A stretch of DNA of 64,000 bases, from assembly GCF_007858365.1 (NCBI RefSeq), contig NZ_VFIO01000005.1, positions 124,001 to 188,000 on the forward strand. The letters run 5' to 3'. The translations under genes were made by a program, and so were the position numbers. Under the pieces are notes generated by a model, which did not search any database, was not told the DNA's origin, and worked only from the letters and a program-made list of their open reading frames with translations. The stretch is from Pseudomonas saxonica (lineage in GTDB: Bacteria; Pseudomonadota; Gammaproteobacteria; Pseudomonadales; Pseudomonadaceae). Within the stretch, counting starts at the first letter, position 1. Each line of letters opens with the position of its first letter. Shown one piece after another: positions 17,229-26,257 of the stretch.

Positions 17229-19289
17229 ATGGCGTTCGAAGCAATGTTTGAGCCGATCAAAATCGGCAAGCTGACCATCCGCAACCGCGTGCTGAGCACC
17301 GCTCACGCCGAGGTGTATGCCACCGACGGCGGCATGACCACCGAGCGTTATGTGCAGTACTACGAAGAAAAAGCCAAGGGCGGTATTGGCCTGGCGATTT
17401 GTGGCGGCTCTTCGGTGGTGGCCATCGACAGCCCGCAAGAGTGGTGGAGTTCGGTCAACCTGAGCACCGATCGCATCATCCCGCACTTCCAGAATTTGGC
17501 CGATGCCATGCACAAGCACGGCGCCAAGATCATGATCCAGATTACCCACATGGGCCGTCGCTCACGCTGGGACGGGTTCAACTGGCCGACCCTGATGTCA
17601 CCCTCCGGCGTGCGTGAGCCGGTGCATCGGGCCACGTGCAAGACCATCGAGCCGGAAGAGATCTGGCGCATCATCGGCAATTACGCCAGCGCCGCAGGCC
17701 GGGCCAAGGCCGGTGGCCTTGACGGGGTGGAGCTGTCGGCGGTGCATCAGCACATGATTGACCAGTTCTGGAGCCCGCGTGTGAACAAGCGCACCGATGA
17801 ATGGGGCGGCAGTTTTGAAAATCGCATGCGTTTTGGTCTCGAAGTGCTCAAGGCCGTGCGTGCTGAAGTCGGCCCGGATTTCTGCGTGGGCATCCGCCTG
17901 TGCGGCGATGAATTCCACCCCGACGGCCTCAGCCATGAAGACATGAAACAGATCGCCAAGTATTACGACGACACCGGCATGCTCGATTTTATCGGCGTGG
18001 TCGGTTCAGGCTGCGACACCCACAACACGCTGGCCAACGTGATCCCCAACATGAGTTATCCACCGGAGCCGTTTTTGCACTTGGCGGCGGGCATCAAGGA
18101 AGTGGTCAAGGCGCCGGTGTTGCACGCGCAAAACATCAAGGATCCGAATCAGGCGACCCGGATTCTGGAGGGCGGCTACGTCGACATGGTCGGCATGACC
18201 CGTGCGCATATCGCTGACCCGCACCTGATCGCCAAAATCAAAATGGGCCAGGTTGACCAGATCAAGCAGTGCGTGGGCGCCAACTATTGCATCGACCGTC
18301 AATATCAGGGGCTGGACGTGCTGTGCATTCAAAACGCCGCGACGTCGCGTGAATACATGGGCGTGCCGCACATCATTCAGAAAACCACCGGGCCTAAACG
18401 CAAGGTGGTGATCGTTGGCGCAGGGCCTGCGGGCATGGAAGCGGCGCGGGTGGCCGCCGAACGCGGGCATGACGTGACGCTTTTCGAGAAAAAAGACACG
18501 ATTGGCGGGCAAATCACCACGGCCTCCAAAGCGCCACAGCGCGATCAAATGGCTGGCATCACGCGCTGGTTTCAATTGGAGCTGGCGCGCTTGAACGTCG
18601 ATTTGCGGTTGGGCACGGCGGCGGATGTGCCGACGGTTCTGGACCTGCGCCCGGACATCGTAGTGCTGGCGGTCGGCGGCCACCCCTTTGTGGAACAGAA
18701 CGAGCACTGGGGGGCGGCGCAAGGGCTGGTGGTGAGCAGTTGGGACGTGCTCGACGGTAAGGTCGCGCCGGGCAAAAACGTGTTGGTGTACGACACCATT
18801 TGCGAATTTACCGGTATGTCGGTGGCTGATTTTGCGGCGGACAAGGGCGCGCAGGTCGAGATTGTGACTGACGACACCAAGCCTGGCGTAGCGATTGGCG
18901 GTACGTCCTTCCCCACCTATTACCGCAGCCTGTACCCCAAAGAAGTGATCATGACCGGCGACATGATGCTGGAGAAGGTCTACCGCGAAGGCGACCAGTT
19001 GGTGGCCGTGCTGGAGAACGAATACACGGGGGCCAAAGAAGAGCGGGTGGTCGATCAAGTGATCATTGAAAACGGCGTGCGCCCGGATGAAGCGCTGTAT
19101 TACGCGCTTAAACAGGACTCCCGCAACAAGGGCCAGATTGACGTTGAAGCGTTGTTCGCGATCAAGCCGCAGCCGTGTTTGGGTGAGGCGGGTGAGGGTT
19201 ACTTGCTGTTTCGCATCGGTGACTGCGTGGCTCAGCGCAACGTGCATGCGGCGATCTATGACGCGCTGCGGTTGTGCAAGGATTTTTGA
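17229..19289 (+). CDS. dgcA: Dimethylglycine demethylase subunit A (OYE-like flavoprotein)
   Basis: 686 residues. Residues 1-345 form an Old Yellow Enzyme/trimethylamine-dehydrogenase-type FMN barrel. Residues 390-686 are a dinucleotide-binding domain (VGAGPAG at 396-402). Between them is the Fe-S motif. It reads C348-x2-A351-x2-C354-x11-C366, whereas trimethylamine dehydrogenase has Cys at the second position. DgcA works with DgcB to demethylate dimethylglycine to sarcosine, passing electrons to the ETF pair downstream. It starts 15 bp after the DUF5943 gene, and a family A REP lies between it and dgcB. Confidence 0.93.
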   Translation: MAFEAMFEPIKIGKLTIRNRVLSTAHAEVYATDGGMTTERYVQYYEEKAKGGIGLAICGGSSVVAIDSPQEWWSSVNLSTDRIIPHFQNLADAMHKHGAKIMIQITHMGRRSRWDGFNWPTLMSPSGVREPVHRATCKTIEPEEIWRIIGNYASAAGRAKAGGLDGVELSAVHQHMIDQFWSPRVNKRTDEWGGSFENRMRFGLEVLKAVRAEVGPDFCVGIRLCGDEFHPDGLSHEDMKQIAKYYDDTGMLDFIGVVGSGCDTHNTLANVIPNMSYPPEPFLHLAAGIKEVVKAPVLHAQNIKDPNQATRILEGGYVDMVGMTRAHIADPHLIAKIKMGQVDQIKQCVGANYCIDRQYQGLDVLCIQNAATSREYMGVPHIIQKTTGPKRKVVIVGAGPAGMEAARVAAERGHDVTLFEKKDTIGGQITTASKAPQRDQMAGITRWFQLELARLNVDLRLGTAADVPTVLDLRPDIVVLAVGGHPFVEQNEHWGAAQGLVVSSWDVLDGKVAPGKNVLVYDTICEFTGMSVADFAADKGAQVEIVTDDTKPGVAIGGTSFPTYYRSLYPKEVIMTGDMMLEKVYREGDQLVAVLENEYTGAKEERVVDQVIIENGVRPDEALYYALKQDSRNKGQIDVEALFAIKPQPCLGEAGEGYLLFRIGDCVAQRNVHAAIYDALRLCKDF

Positions 19290-19300
19290 GTACACCGTGG

Positions 19301-19408
19301 CCCTCACCCTAACCCTCTCCCAGAGGGAGAGGGGGCCAATGTGTGGTGATCTTGAGTCCGAGTGCGGTCAGTCCCCTCTCCCTTTGGGAGAGGGTTAGGG
19401 TGAGGGTC
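19301..19408. repeat. REP-like element, family A (inverted pair)
   Basis: CCCTCACCCTAACCCTCTCCC and its inverted partner enclose about 70 bp between dgcA and dgcB. Because both genes should be co-transcribed, the RNA hairpins may stabilise the upstream message. Confidence 0.85.
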
Positions 19409-19442
19409 ATGTGACCCCACCGAATTTCAAGGGGAGCCCCCC

Positions 19443-21386
19443 ATGCTGAATGTCCTACTGCCTCTGCTGCTTTTCGCCGCGCTCAGCCTGGCCATCATCG
19501 GCGCCTTTCGCCGTATCAAGCTGTGGCGCCAGGGTCGCCCGTCCAAAGTCGATCTGCTTGGCGGTCTGCTGGCCATGCCGCGTCGGTACATGGTCGACCT
19601 GCATCACGTCGTCGCCCGTGATAAATACATGGCCAACACCCACGTCGCCACGGCGGGGGGCTTTGTGTTGGCGGCACTGCTGGCCATATTGGTTCACGGC
19701 CTGGGCCTGCATAACCGCATCCTCGGCTACGCGTTGCTGTTCGCCACGGCGCTGATGTTCATTGGCGCACTATTCGTCTTCAAGCGCCGCCTCAATCCCC
19801 CCGCGCGCCTGTCCAAGGGCCCGTGGATGCGCCTGCCTAAAAGCTTGCTGGTGTTCTCGGCCAGTTTTTTCATCCTCACCTTGCCCGTCGCAGGGTTGCT
19901 GCCTGAAGGCTTTGGCGGCTGGATGTTGGCGGCAGTGTTGGCCGTGGGCGTGGCGTGGGGCGTGTCGGAAATGTTCTTGGGCATGACCTGGGGCGGGCCG
20001 ATGAAGCACGCGTTTGCGGGTGCCCTGCATCTGGCTTGGCACCGCCGCGCCGAGCGCTTTGGTGGCGGTCGTTCCACAGGTTTAAAACCCCTGAACCTGA
20101 ATGATCGCAGCGCGCCCTTGGGGGTCGAAAAACCCAAGGACTTCACCTGGAACCAACTGCTCGGTTTCGACGCCTGCGTGCAATGCGGCAAGTGCGAAGC
20201 TGCGTGTCCAGCATTCGCCGCAGGCCAGCCGCTCAATCCGAAAAAGCTGATTCAAGACATGGTCGTCGGGTTGGCGGGCGGCACAGATGCGCAGTTTGCC
20301 GGCAGCCCCTATCCCGGCAAGCCGATTGGCGAACATGGCGGCAACCCCCACCAACCCATCGTCAATGGCCTGGTCGACGCTGACACCTTGTGGTCGTGCA
20401 CCACCTGCCGGGCCTGTGTTGAAGAGTGCCCGATGATGATCGAGCACGTGGACGCCATCGTCGACATGCGCCGCTTCCTCACCCTGGAAAAAGGCGCCAC
20501 CCCGAACAACGGTGCACAGGTGCTCGATAACCTGATTGCCACGGACAACCCCGGCGGCTTTGCCCCCGGCGGACGGATGAACTGGGCGGCCGATTTGAGC
20601 CTCGACGTGATGCGCGATACCCCTGCGGTGGACGTGTTGTTTTGGGTGGGTGATGGTGCGTTTGATATGCGTAACCAGCGCACCTTGCGTGCGTTCGTCA
20701 AAGTGCTGAAAGCGGCGGGCGTGAACTTTGCGGTGCTGGGCCTGGAGGAACGCGACAGCGGTGACGTGGCCCGGCGGCTGGGCGATGAAGCCACGTTTCA
20801 GGGGCTGGCTAAACGCAATATCCAGACGCTGGCGCAGTACCGGTTCAATCGTATCGTCACCTGTGACCCGCACAGTTTCCATGTGCTGAAAAACGAATAC
20901 GGCGCGTTTGGCGGCGACTACCAGGTACTCCATCACAGCACCTTTATGGCCGAACTGATCAAGGCCGGTTTATTGGATTTGAAGGCCGACACGGGCGGCA
21001 GCATGACCTATCACGACCCGTGTTACCTGGGCCGTTATAACGGCGAATACGAGGCACCGCGCACGGTGTTGCGTGCGCTGGGTATCGAGGTCAAGGAGAT
21101 GCAGCGTTCGGGGTTTCGGTCGCGTTGCTGTGGCGGCGGCGGTGGGGCGCCGATCACCGACATCCCCGGCAAACAGCGCATTCCCGACATGCGCATGGAC
21201 GATATTCGCGAGACGGGGGCCGAGCGGGTGGCGGTGGGCTGCCCGCAATGCACGGCGATGCTTGAAGGCGTGGTCGAGCCACGGCCGCAGATCAAGGACA
21301 TTGCCGAGTGGGTGGCCGATGCCCTGATCGAGCCCGTTACGCCCGCCCAACCGGCTAAACGTCTGGAACCTGAGGTGATGGCATGA
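19443..21386 (+). CDS. dgcB: Dimethylglycine demethylase subunit B (Fe-S membrane protein)
   Basis: 647 residues. About four to five hydrophobic segments fill residues 1-200. Two 4Fe-4S motifs follow (CVQCGKCEAACPAFA near 248 and CTTCRACVEECPMMI near 322). The C-terminus has a heterodisulfide-reductase-type CCG domain (HDPCYLGRYNG and SRCCGGGGGAP). The protein thus resembles a membrane electron conduit, and in Pseudomonas it is required with DgcA for dimethylglycine use. Its stop overlaps the start of the ETF alpha-like gene by 4 bp. Confidence 0.93.
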   Translation: MLNVLLPLLLFAALSLAIIGAFRRIKLWRQGRPSKVDLLGGLLAMPRRYMVDLHHVVARDKYMANTHVATAGGFVLAALLAILVHGLGLHNRILGYALLFATALMFIGALFVFKRRLNPPARLSKGPWMRLPKSLLVFSASFFILTLPVAGLLPEGFGGWMLAAVLAVGVAWGVSEMFLGMTWGGPMKHAFAGALHLAWHRRAERFGGGRSTGLKPLNLNDRSAPLGVEKPKDFTWNQLLGFDACVQCGKCEAACPAFAAGQPLNPKKLIQDMVVGLAGGTDAQFAGSPYPGKPIGEHGGNPHQPIVNGLVDADTLWSCTTCRACVEECPMMIEHVDAIVDMRRFLTLEKGATPNNGAQVLDNLIATDNPGGFAPGGRMNWAADLSLDVMRDTPAVDVLFWVGDGAFDMRNQRTLRAFVKVLKAAGVNFAVLGLEERDSGDVARRLGDEATFQGLAKRNIQTLAQYRFNRIVTCDPHSFHVLKNEYGAFGGDYQVLHHSTFMAELIKAGLLDLKADTGGSMTYHDPCYLGRYNGEYEAPRTVLRALGIEVKEMQRSGFRSRCCGGGGGAPITDIPGKQRIPDMRMDDIRETGAERVAVGCPQCTAMLEGVVEPRPQIKDIAEWVADALIEPVTPAQPAKRLEPEVMA

Positions 21387-22594
21387 GTGATCTTATACGC
21401 CGTGACCCGCGTGCCGAGCGTATCGCGCGTAATCGTCTGCATCCGCTGCATGTTGCGATGCAACCGGCACAACAGCGCTGGATGGGGCCTAACGGGGTGA
21501 TGCGCAGGAATGTTCATGGCGTCGGGTTTATCGGGCCCAACGGCATCAAACGCATAGACCGCAGCGGCGCGCAGCAGGTTGGCCTCAGCAAGCGCTCAGC
21601 CAGCATTGAGGTGCAGTTACCGCTGCACCAAGTGCCCGCCCCGGCGTTCTACATTGCCGTGGTGCCGGACATGGTGGGGGGGCGCTTGAGCAGCCACGAC
21701 CGCGATGTGCTGGGGCTGGCCCGGCAACTGGCAGGTGCAGACGGTGCAGTGCTGGCGGTGGTGTGGGGTGACTGTAAAGAAACGGCCTTTGACCGGGCTG
21801 GCGTTGATCGATTGCTGGTGCTCGACAGTCACGGTTATGCCCCTGAGCAGCAGGTGCTGGGTTTACAGGCTGTGGATATTCAGTTTGCGCCTCGGCATTG
21901 GTTGTTGCCCGACAGCCGTGCCAGCGGCGGGGAGTTGGGGCGGCGTTTTGCGGCCCGTGTGGGCGAGCGGCCGGCTACGCGGGTATGGCAGGTCAAGGAC
22001 GGTCAATGTATCGGCCGCGCCGGCGCGGGTTTGCAGGACGTGATGCGGGGGGTACCGCGCATCATTTTGGCGGCAGGGGAATGTGCAGAGCCGGTGAGTG
22101 ATACACGCCACGAGGTCATTGGGGTGCAGTTATCCACAGCCGTGGTGCCGTGTTTGGCGCGAATCGAAGACTTAGGCGCGGTGGAGGTCGATCCGGCTGC
22201 CATACCCATGGCGGAAGCGGAATTTATTCTCAGCGGTGGCAATGGCGTTAAAGACTGGGCACTTTTCCACAGGGCGGCTGCAGCCTTGGGGGCGACGGAG
22301 GGTGCCTCCCGTGTGGCCGTGGACGATGGTTTTATGGGACGTGAGCAGCAGGTGGGTGCCAGTGGTACATGGGTGACCGCTCGGGTGTATGTGGCGGTCG
22401 GAATCAGTGGTGCGATCCAGCACCTGCAAGGGATTGGTGCCTGCGACAAAGTGGTGGCCATTAACCTGGACCCGGCTTGCGACATGGTCAAACGGGCGGA
22501 TTTGTCAGTGATTGGGGAGGGTGCGGCGATTCTTCAGGCATTGATTGTGGCTGTGGATAAGTGGCGGCAAGAGATTAAGCGTGATGCAGCCTAG
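21383..22594 (+). CDS. Electron transfer flavoprotein alpha-like subunit
   Basis: 403 residues, FixB/EtfA family. The C-terminal FAD domain has the expected VGASGTWVTARVYVAVGISGAIQHLQGI sequence in pieces (AVGISGAIQHLQG near 334). An N-terminal extension of about 70 residues before the alpha domain is longer than in housekeeping EtfA. It overlaps dgcB by 4 bp, so it is probably the dedicated electron acceptor for dimethylglycine demethylation. The coding sequence includes two perfect TTATCCACA DnaA-box 9-mers (22130, 22552). Confidence 0.9.
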   Translation: MSDLIRRDPRAERIARNRLHPLHVAMQPAQQRWMGPNGVMRRNVHGVGFIGPNGIKRIDRSGAQQVGLSKRSASIEVQLPLHQVPAPAFYIAVVPDMVGGRLSSHDRDVLGLARQLAGADGAVLAVVWGDCKETAFDRAGVDRLLVLDSHGYAPEQQVLGLQAVDIQFAPRHWLLPDSRASGGELGRRFAARVGERPATRVWQVKDGQCIGRAGAGLQDVMRGVPRIILAAGECAEPVSDTRHEVIGVQLSTAVVPCLARIEDLGAVEVDPAAIPMAEAEFILSGGNGVKDWALFHRAAAALGATEGASRVAVDDGFMGREQQVGASGTWVTARVYVAVGISGAIQHLQGIGACDKVVAINLDPACDMVKRADLSVIGEGAAILQALIVAVDKWRQEIKRDAA

Positions 22595-22597
22595 AAG

Positions 22598-22826
22598 CCC
22601 CTCACCCTAGCCCTCTCCCAGAGGGAGAGGGAACTGGTTCAAGGTGTTTTTGAGTCTGCATGCGGTCAGCCTCCTCTCCCAGAGGGAGAGGGAAATGGCT
22701 CACGGCGTTTTTGAGTCTGCATGCGGTCAGCCTCCTCTCCCAGAGGGAGAGGAATTGGTTCACGGTGTTCTTGAATCTGCATGCGGTCAGTCCCCTCTCC
22801 CTCCGGGAGAGGGCTAGGGTGAGGGG
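22598..22826. repeat. REP-like family A locus, expanded to four tandem cores (61-bp period)
   Basis: The hairpin core CTCTCCCAGAGGGAGAG occurs at 22613, 22674, 22735 and 22795, separated by a repeated spacer with TGAGTCTGCATGCGGTCAG. Only the outermost copies carry the CCCTCACCCTAG / CTAGGGTGAGGG tails. The block lies between the two ETF-like genes. Confidence 0.85.
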
Positions 22827-22848
22827 CTTTTGATTTGGAGACTAAAAA

Positions 22849-23619
22849 ATGACCATCGCCACTGTTGCACTGGTATCCATCGGCGCGCACCCGGCTTCGG
22901 GCCGCCCTCGACGAGCCGAACACGATGCCCGTGCAGTCGAACTGGGCCTGCAATTGGCTGGGGATAACTTGCACGTGCTACACGCTGGCAACCCCCATGA
23001 GCCGGCATTACGGGCCTATCTGGGCATGGGCCTGTCTGAATTGCACGTGCTGGAACAGCCTGCGGGTGCCGATGCACTGCCAGCGTTAACGGACTATTTG
23101 CGTGAATCCGGTGTGCAACTGGTACTCGCCGGCAGTCAGGCCGAAACCGGCGAAGGATCGGGCATGCTGCCCTATCTGTTGGCCGAGCAATTGGGTTGGC
23201 CCTTGCTGGTGGGCATCGCGCACATTGAATCTATCCACAATGGTGTCGCGCTGGTGCTGCAAGCGCTGCCCCGTGGCCAACGTCGTCTTCTGAAAGTGCG
23301 CCTGCCCTTTATGGCCACTGTGGATAACGCCGCCCCCAAGGCCCGGCAAAGCGCTTATGGCCCAGCCACGCGGGGTAACGTTAATGTGGAAACCGTGGAT
23401 GTGGTGCTGGAGGAGTTATCCACATCACCGCTTTTCCAACCTGCCAAGCCCCGCCCCAAGCGTTTGAAAGTGATTAAAGCGAAAAGTGGTGCAGAGCGCA
23501 TGAAAGCAGCCACGGCCAAGGCCGTGGGTGGTTCTGGCCAAGTGCTCAAGGGTGTGACGGCAGAAGAGGGCGCCGAGGCCATTTTGAAGTTATTCATCGA
23601 GGAAGGTGTGATTCGCTGA
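22849..23619 (+). CDS. Electron transfer flavoprotein beta-like subunit
   Basis: 256 residues, EtfB/FixA family, with the nucleotide-binding AGSQAETGEGSGMLPYLLAEQLGWP region near 98-122. It pairs with the upstream alpha-like subunit to accept electrons from the dgc or sarcosine oxidation steps and feed the quinone pool. It ends with a Lys-rich tail and GAEAILKLFIEEGVIR. Two perfect DnaA-box 9-mers lie inside the gene (23319 and 23416), and three more follow it. Confidence 0.9.
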   Translation: MTIATVALVSIGAHPASGRPRRAEHDARAVELGLQLAGDNLHVLHAGNPHEPALRAYLGMGLSELHVLEQPAGADALPALTDYLRESGVQLVLAGSQAETGEGSGMLPYLLAEQLGWPLLVGIAHIESIHNGVALVLQALPRGQRRLLKVRLPFMATVDNAAPKARQSAYGPATRGNVNVETVDVVLEELSTSPLFQPAKPRPKRLKVIKAKSGAERMKAATAKAVGGSGQVLKGVTAEEGAEAILKLFIEEGVIR

Positions 23620-24143
23620 CTTGCCCACAAAGTCTGTTAGCGCTTATGTGGATAAGTTGTTTGCTGTCGGCTAAGCGCCATGCAGTCCGTGGCTTTCACG
23701 CTTCTGATCAAAAAATAGACAATTGACGTGATTATCCACTGCGTGACGGCTTAACCCTTGAATTATGGTGCTTTAAAAGGGTTTTCCACAATGAAGAGGG
23801 GCGGTGCATAAGTTGCGCACATTCTCTGTTGGCGGTTATGTGGATAAGGTGTTCGCTTGTGGCTGCAAGCCACGTATACCGTGGCTTACACCGAGTTGTA
23901 CAAAAAATAGCCAATCGGCCTTCGAGCCTGAAATTGTCCACTTCCCCACAATTGCTGTGGGTGTGGCTGTGGATAAGATGTTGGTGAACCCCTGCGGCCC
24001 TTTGATTGCAGAGGGTGTAGCGGTCTGATTAAAAAATGACCAGCTGGCCGTAACAACTGGATATAAAGGCCCGTGACACGTGTATTGCGGCGTTTAATAG
24101 GTTCACGCTAAAAAAGCGCTTACATGTCTTGGGAATCACATTT
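23620..24143. repeat. Non-coding block of three direct repeats, each with a perfect DnaA box
   Basis: No gene was found. TGTGGATAA occurs at 23647, 23839 and 23968. In all three cases a six-A motif begins exactly 63 bp later (AAAAAATAG at 23710 and 23902, AAAAAATGA at 24031). The first two units align without gaps over about 85 bp. Variant boxes TTATCCACT (23732) and TTTTCCACA (23782) lie between units. In unit 2, GTGGCT/AGCCAC (23859-23873) and AAGCCACG/CGTGGCTT (23867-23887) are overlapping, mutually exclusive hairpins. The layout resembles DnaA-binding loci such as datA or DARS; function is inferred. After 24046 nothing is seen. Confidence 0.7.
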
Positions 24144-24716
24144 ATGACGGTTTTTATGCGTCCGGCTCGGCGTAGCGATGCGCGTGAGATTGCTCGCTTG
24201 TTTCAAATTTCGTCTGAAGGCTGTGCCGACTACATCTGGAGTCTGATCGCAGAGCCAGGGCAACCCTTGCTGGACGTAGGCGAGATGCGCTATGCCCGTG
24301 AGGGAGTTATTTTTTCTTACGAAAACTGTCAGATAGCCGAAGCTGAAGGTCAGGTCATCGGCATGATGCACTGTTTTGAAATGCGCCACGATCCTGAGGC
24401 TCAGCCTGAAACCGATGCGGTACTGGCCCCTTACGCGGATATGGAAATACCCGACACCCTTTATATTTCAAGCCTGGCGTTGCATGAGGGCTGGCGCAAC
24501 CGTGGCTTAGGCCAGCAGTTTCTACAGCACGCCCATGCGCGGTGTGGTGAGTTGGGCCTCAAGGGCTTGAGTCTGATCGACTATGAAGCCAACAGCGGCG
24601 CCCGGCGCTTTTATGAGCGCCATGGATTCGAGATCGTCAAAACCTGCCAGATAACGCCCCACCCGCTGATTCGTGTCACCGGGCAGGCGCATTTGATGTA
24701 TTGCCCGCAAGGTTAG
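24144..24716 (+). CDS. GNAT-family N-acetyltransferase
   Basis: 190 residues from the ATG at 24144 (MTVFMRPARRSDAREIARLF). The GNAT core is seen in the strand LYISSLALHEGWRNRGLGQQF, containing the acetyl-CoA-binding R-x-x-G-x-G/A motif (RNRGLG), and the late GARRFYERHGFEIV motif. The substrate is unknown. It is convergent with gbcA, only 2 bp apart, and is not an obvious part of choline metabolism. Confidence 0.85.
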   Translation: MTVFMRPARRSDAREIARLFQISSEGCADYIWSLIAEPGQPLLDVGEMRYAREGVIFSYENCQIAEAEGQVIGMMHCFEMRHDPEAQPETDAVLAPYADMEIPDTLYISSLALHEGWRNRGLGQQFLQHAHARCGELGLKGLSLIDYEANSGARRFYERHGFEIVKTCQITPHPLIRVTGQAHLMYCPQG

Positions 24717-24718
24717 CG

Positions 24719-26011
24719 CTATTGAGCTACTGCCCCTTTTAGGTACGGTGCGGGCGCAGCGCCCAAATTGTTGAGCAAGCGCTCGCTGTACCAGTCGATA
24801 AAGTTGACCACGCCAAACTCGTAGGTTTTGGAATACGGCCCCGGTTGGTAGGCGATGGAGTTGATACCGCGCTGGTTCTCTTCAGCGAGCCGGCGGTCTT
24901 GATCGTTGGTGGCGTCCCAGACTTTGCGCATCCGCTCTACGTCGTAATCCACCCCTTCGACCGCGTCCTTGTGCACCAGCCATTTGGTGGTCACGACGGT
25001 TTCTTGCGCACTGATGGGCCACACGGTGAACACAATGATGTGGTCGCCCATGCAGTGGTTCCACGAATGGGGCAGGTGCAGGATACGCATCGAGCCCAAA
25101 TCCGGGTTTTTGATCCGGCCCATCAGTTTGGTGCAGCCCTGCTTGCCATCCAGCGTCATTGATACAGTGCCCTTGAGCAGGGGCATGCGCACGATGCGGT
25201 TACGCAGGCCGAAGCTGGCGTGGGCATAGGGAATCTTCTCGACGTCCCAGGCAGCAGCAGAAGCGGCTACATGGTCCTTGAACGCCTGATCGGCACGCGG
25301 GTCGGTGACGTCGTCCCACTCCAGCAGGGTTTTCAGCAGCTCAGGGTGTGACGCGTTGCAGTGGTAGCACTCGCGGTTGTTTTCCAGCACCAGTTTCCAA
25401 TTGGCTTTTTCCACCAGGGTGGTTTGAATCGCCACTTTGGTGTTCTCCATGTCGTAGGGTTCCATGTAGTGATTCAGCGTGGCCAGAAACTCGTCAATGG
25501 CGGGCGGGTTCTCAGCCAGGCTGATAAAGACATAGCCGCCTGCGGTCTTCACGTTCACGGGTTTGAGGCCGTACTGCTTCATGTCGAAATCGGCGCCCAT
25601 CTCTGTGCCGGCAAACAGCAGGCGCCCGTCCAGCTCGTAGGTCCACTGGTGGTAATGGCACACCAGCTTGGCCACTTTGCCTTTTTCGCTGGTACACAGC
25701 CGTGAACCACGATGGCGGCACACGTTATGAAAGGCATGCACTTGGCCCTCGGCACCGCGAATCACGATGATCGGGTTGTGGCCCACTTGCAGGGTCAGGA
25801 AGTTGCCCTTGGTCGGGATCTCGCAGGTCATACCGGCGATCAACCATTCCTTCTGGAAGATTTCCTGCATGTCGATCTCGAACAATCGCTCGTCGTTGTA
25901 GAACGGCTGCGGCAACGAAAACGTCCGTTCGCGGCTGTGCAGCATCTGGGCGGTGGCCAGGCGTGCGGGTTCCAGCGGGTCGCCCAGGCTCAGGGTGGCG
26001 GTGATGTCCAT
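24719..26011 (-). CDS. gbcA: Glycine betaine monooxygenase, Rieske oxygenase subunit
   Basis: Oxidatively demethylates glycine betaine to dimethylglycine, releasing formaldehyde. It is 430 residues from the ATG at 26011 (MDITATLSLGDPLEP), which follows an AGGA site; seven upstream codons from 26032 are unlikely. Rieske ligands are C98, H100, C118 and H121. The mononuclear iron site includes H217 and H222 in NRECYHCNASHPE. It is divergent from gbcB, which supplies electrons; the 246-bp region between them contains GTCG-type half-sites. Confidence 0.96.
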   Translation of the reverse strand: MDITATLSLGDPLEPARLATAQMLHSRERTFSLPQPFYNDERLFEIDMQEIFQKEWLIAGMTCEIPTKGNFLTLQVGHNPIIVIRGAEGQVHAFHNVCRHRGSRLCTSEKGKVAKLVCHYHQWTYELDGRLLFAGTEMGADFDMKQYGLKPVNVKTAGGYVFISLAENPPAIDEFLATLNHYMEPYDMENTKVAIQTTLVEKANWKLVLENNRECYHCNASHPELLKTLLEWDDVTDPRADQAFKDHVAASAAAWDVEKIPYAHASFGLRNRIVRMPLLKGTVSMTLDGKQGCTKLMGRIKNPDLGSMRILHLPHSWNHCMGDHIIVFTVWPISAQETVVTTKWLVHKDAVEGVDYDVERMRKVWDATNDQDRRLAEENQRGINSIAYQPGPYSKTYEFGVVNFIDWYSERLLNNLGAAPAPYLKGAVAQ

Positions 26012-26257
26012 CGTTGTCGTCCTCATGGCCATCGGGTGTGGCCTGGCAGTGGCTGATCAGTTGCGCTGAGTGTGCGTTCAGCGCGTGGCGATGCCATATC
26101 TGCGGGCGACATGGCCCCATCTGTTGACGACGCGTGAGGGCCTGTTTTCAGGGGCTGGTCGCGATAAGTATGTGAATGTCGCGAATAGGTAAATGGTCGC
26201 CTCGGGGCCTGCGCAGAATCGCCAGCATGAGGCCGGTAGTCGGCCGTGGAGAAGCGC
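26012..26257. promoter_or_regulatory. Divergent gbcA-gbcB control region
   Basis: GGTCGCGA at 26157 and TGTCGCGA at 26177 are direct repeats 20 bp apart, and GGTCGCC follows at 26195. They resemble the GTCG repeats upstream of choX/sdaB and are candidate GbdR half-sites. TGGCT-N6-TTGCG at 26050-26065 has -24/-12 sigma-54 spacing toward gbcB, but may be chance. Confidence 0.5.

Noticed and set aside
18006..19307. A 433-codon open frame antisense to dgcA
   Set aside because: Shadow of dgcA with the same biased composition.
26050..26065. Sigma-54-like sequence toward gbcB
   Set aside because: Only the invariant GG and GC match, and it lies about 190 bp from the start; kept as a note within the regulatory feature, not as a finding.
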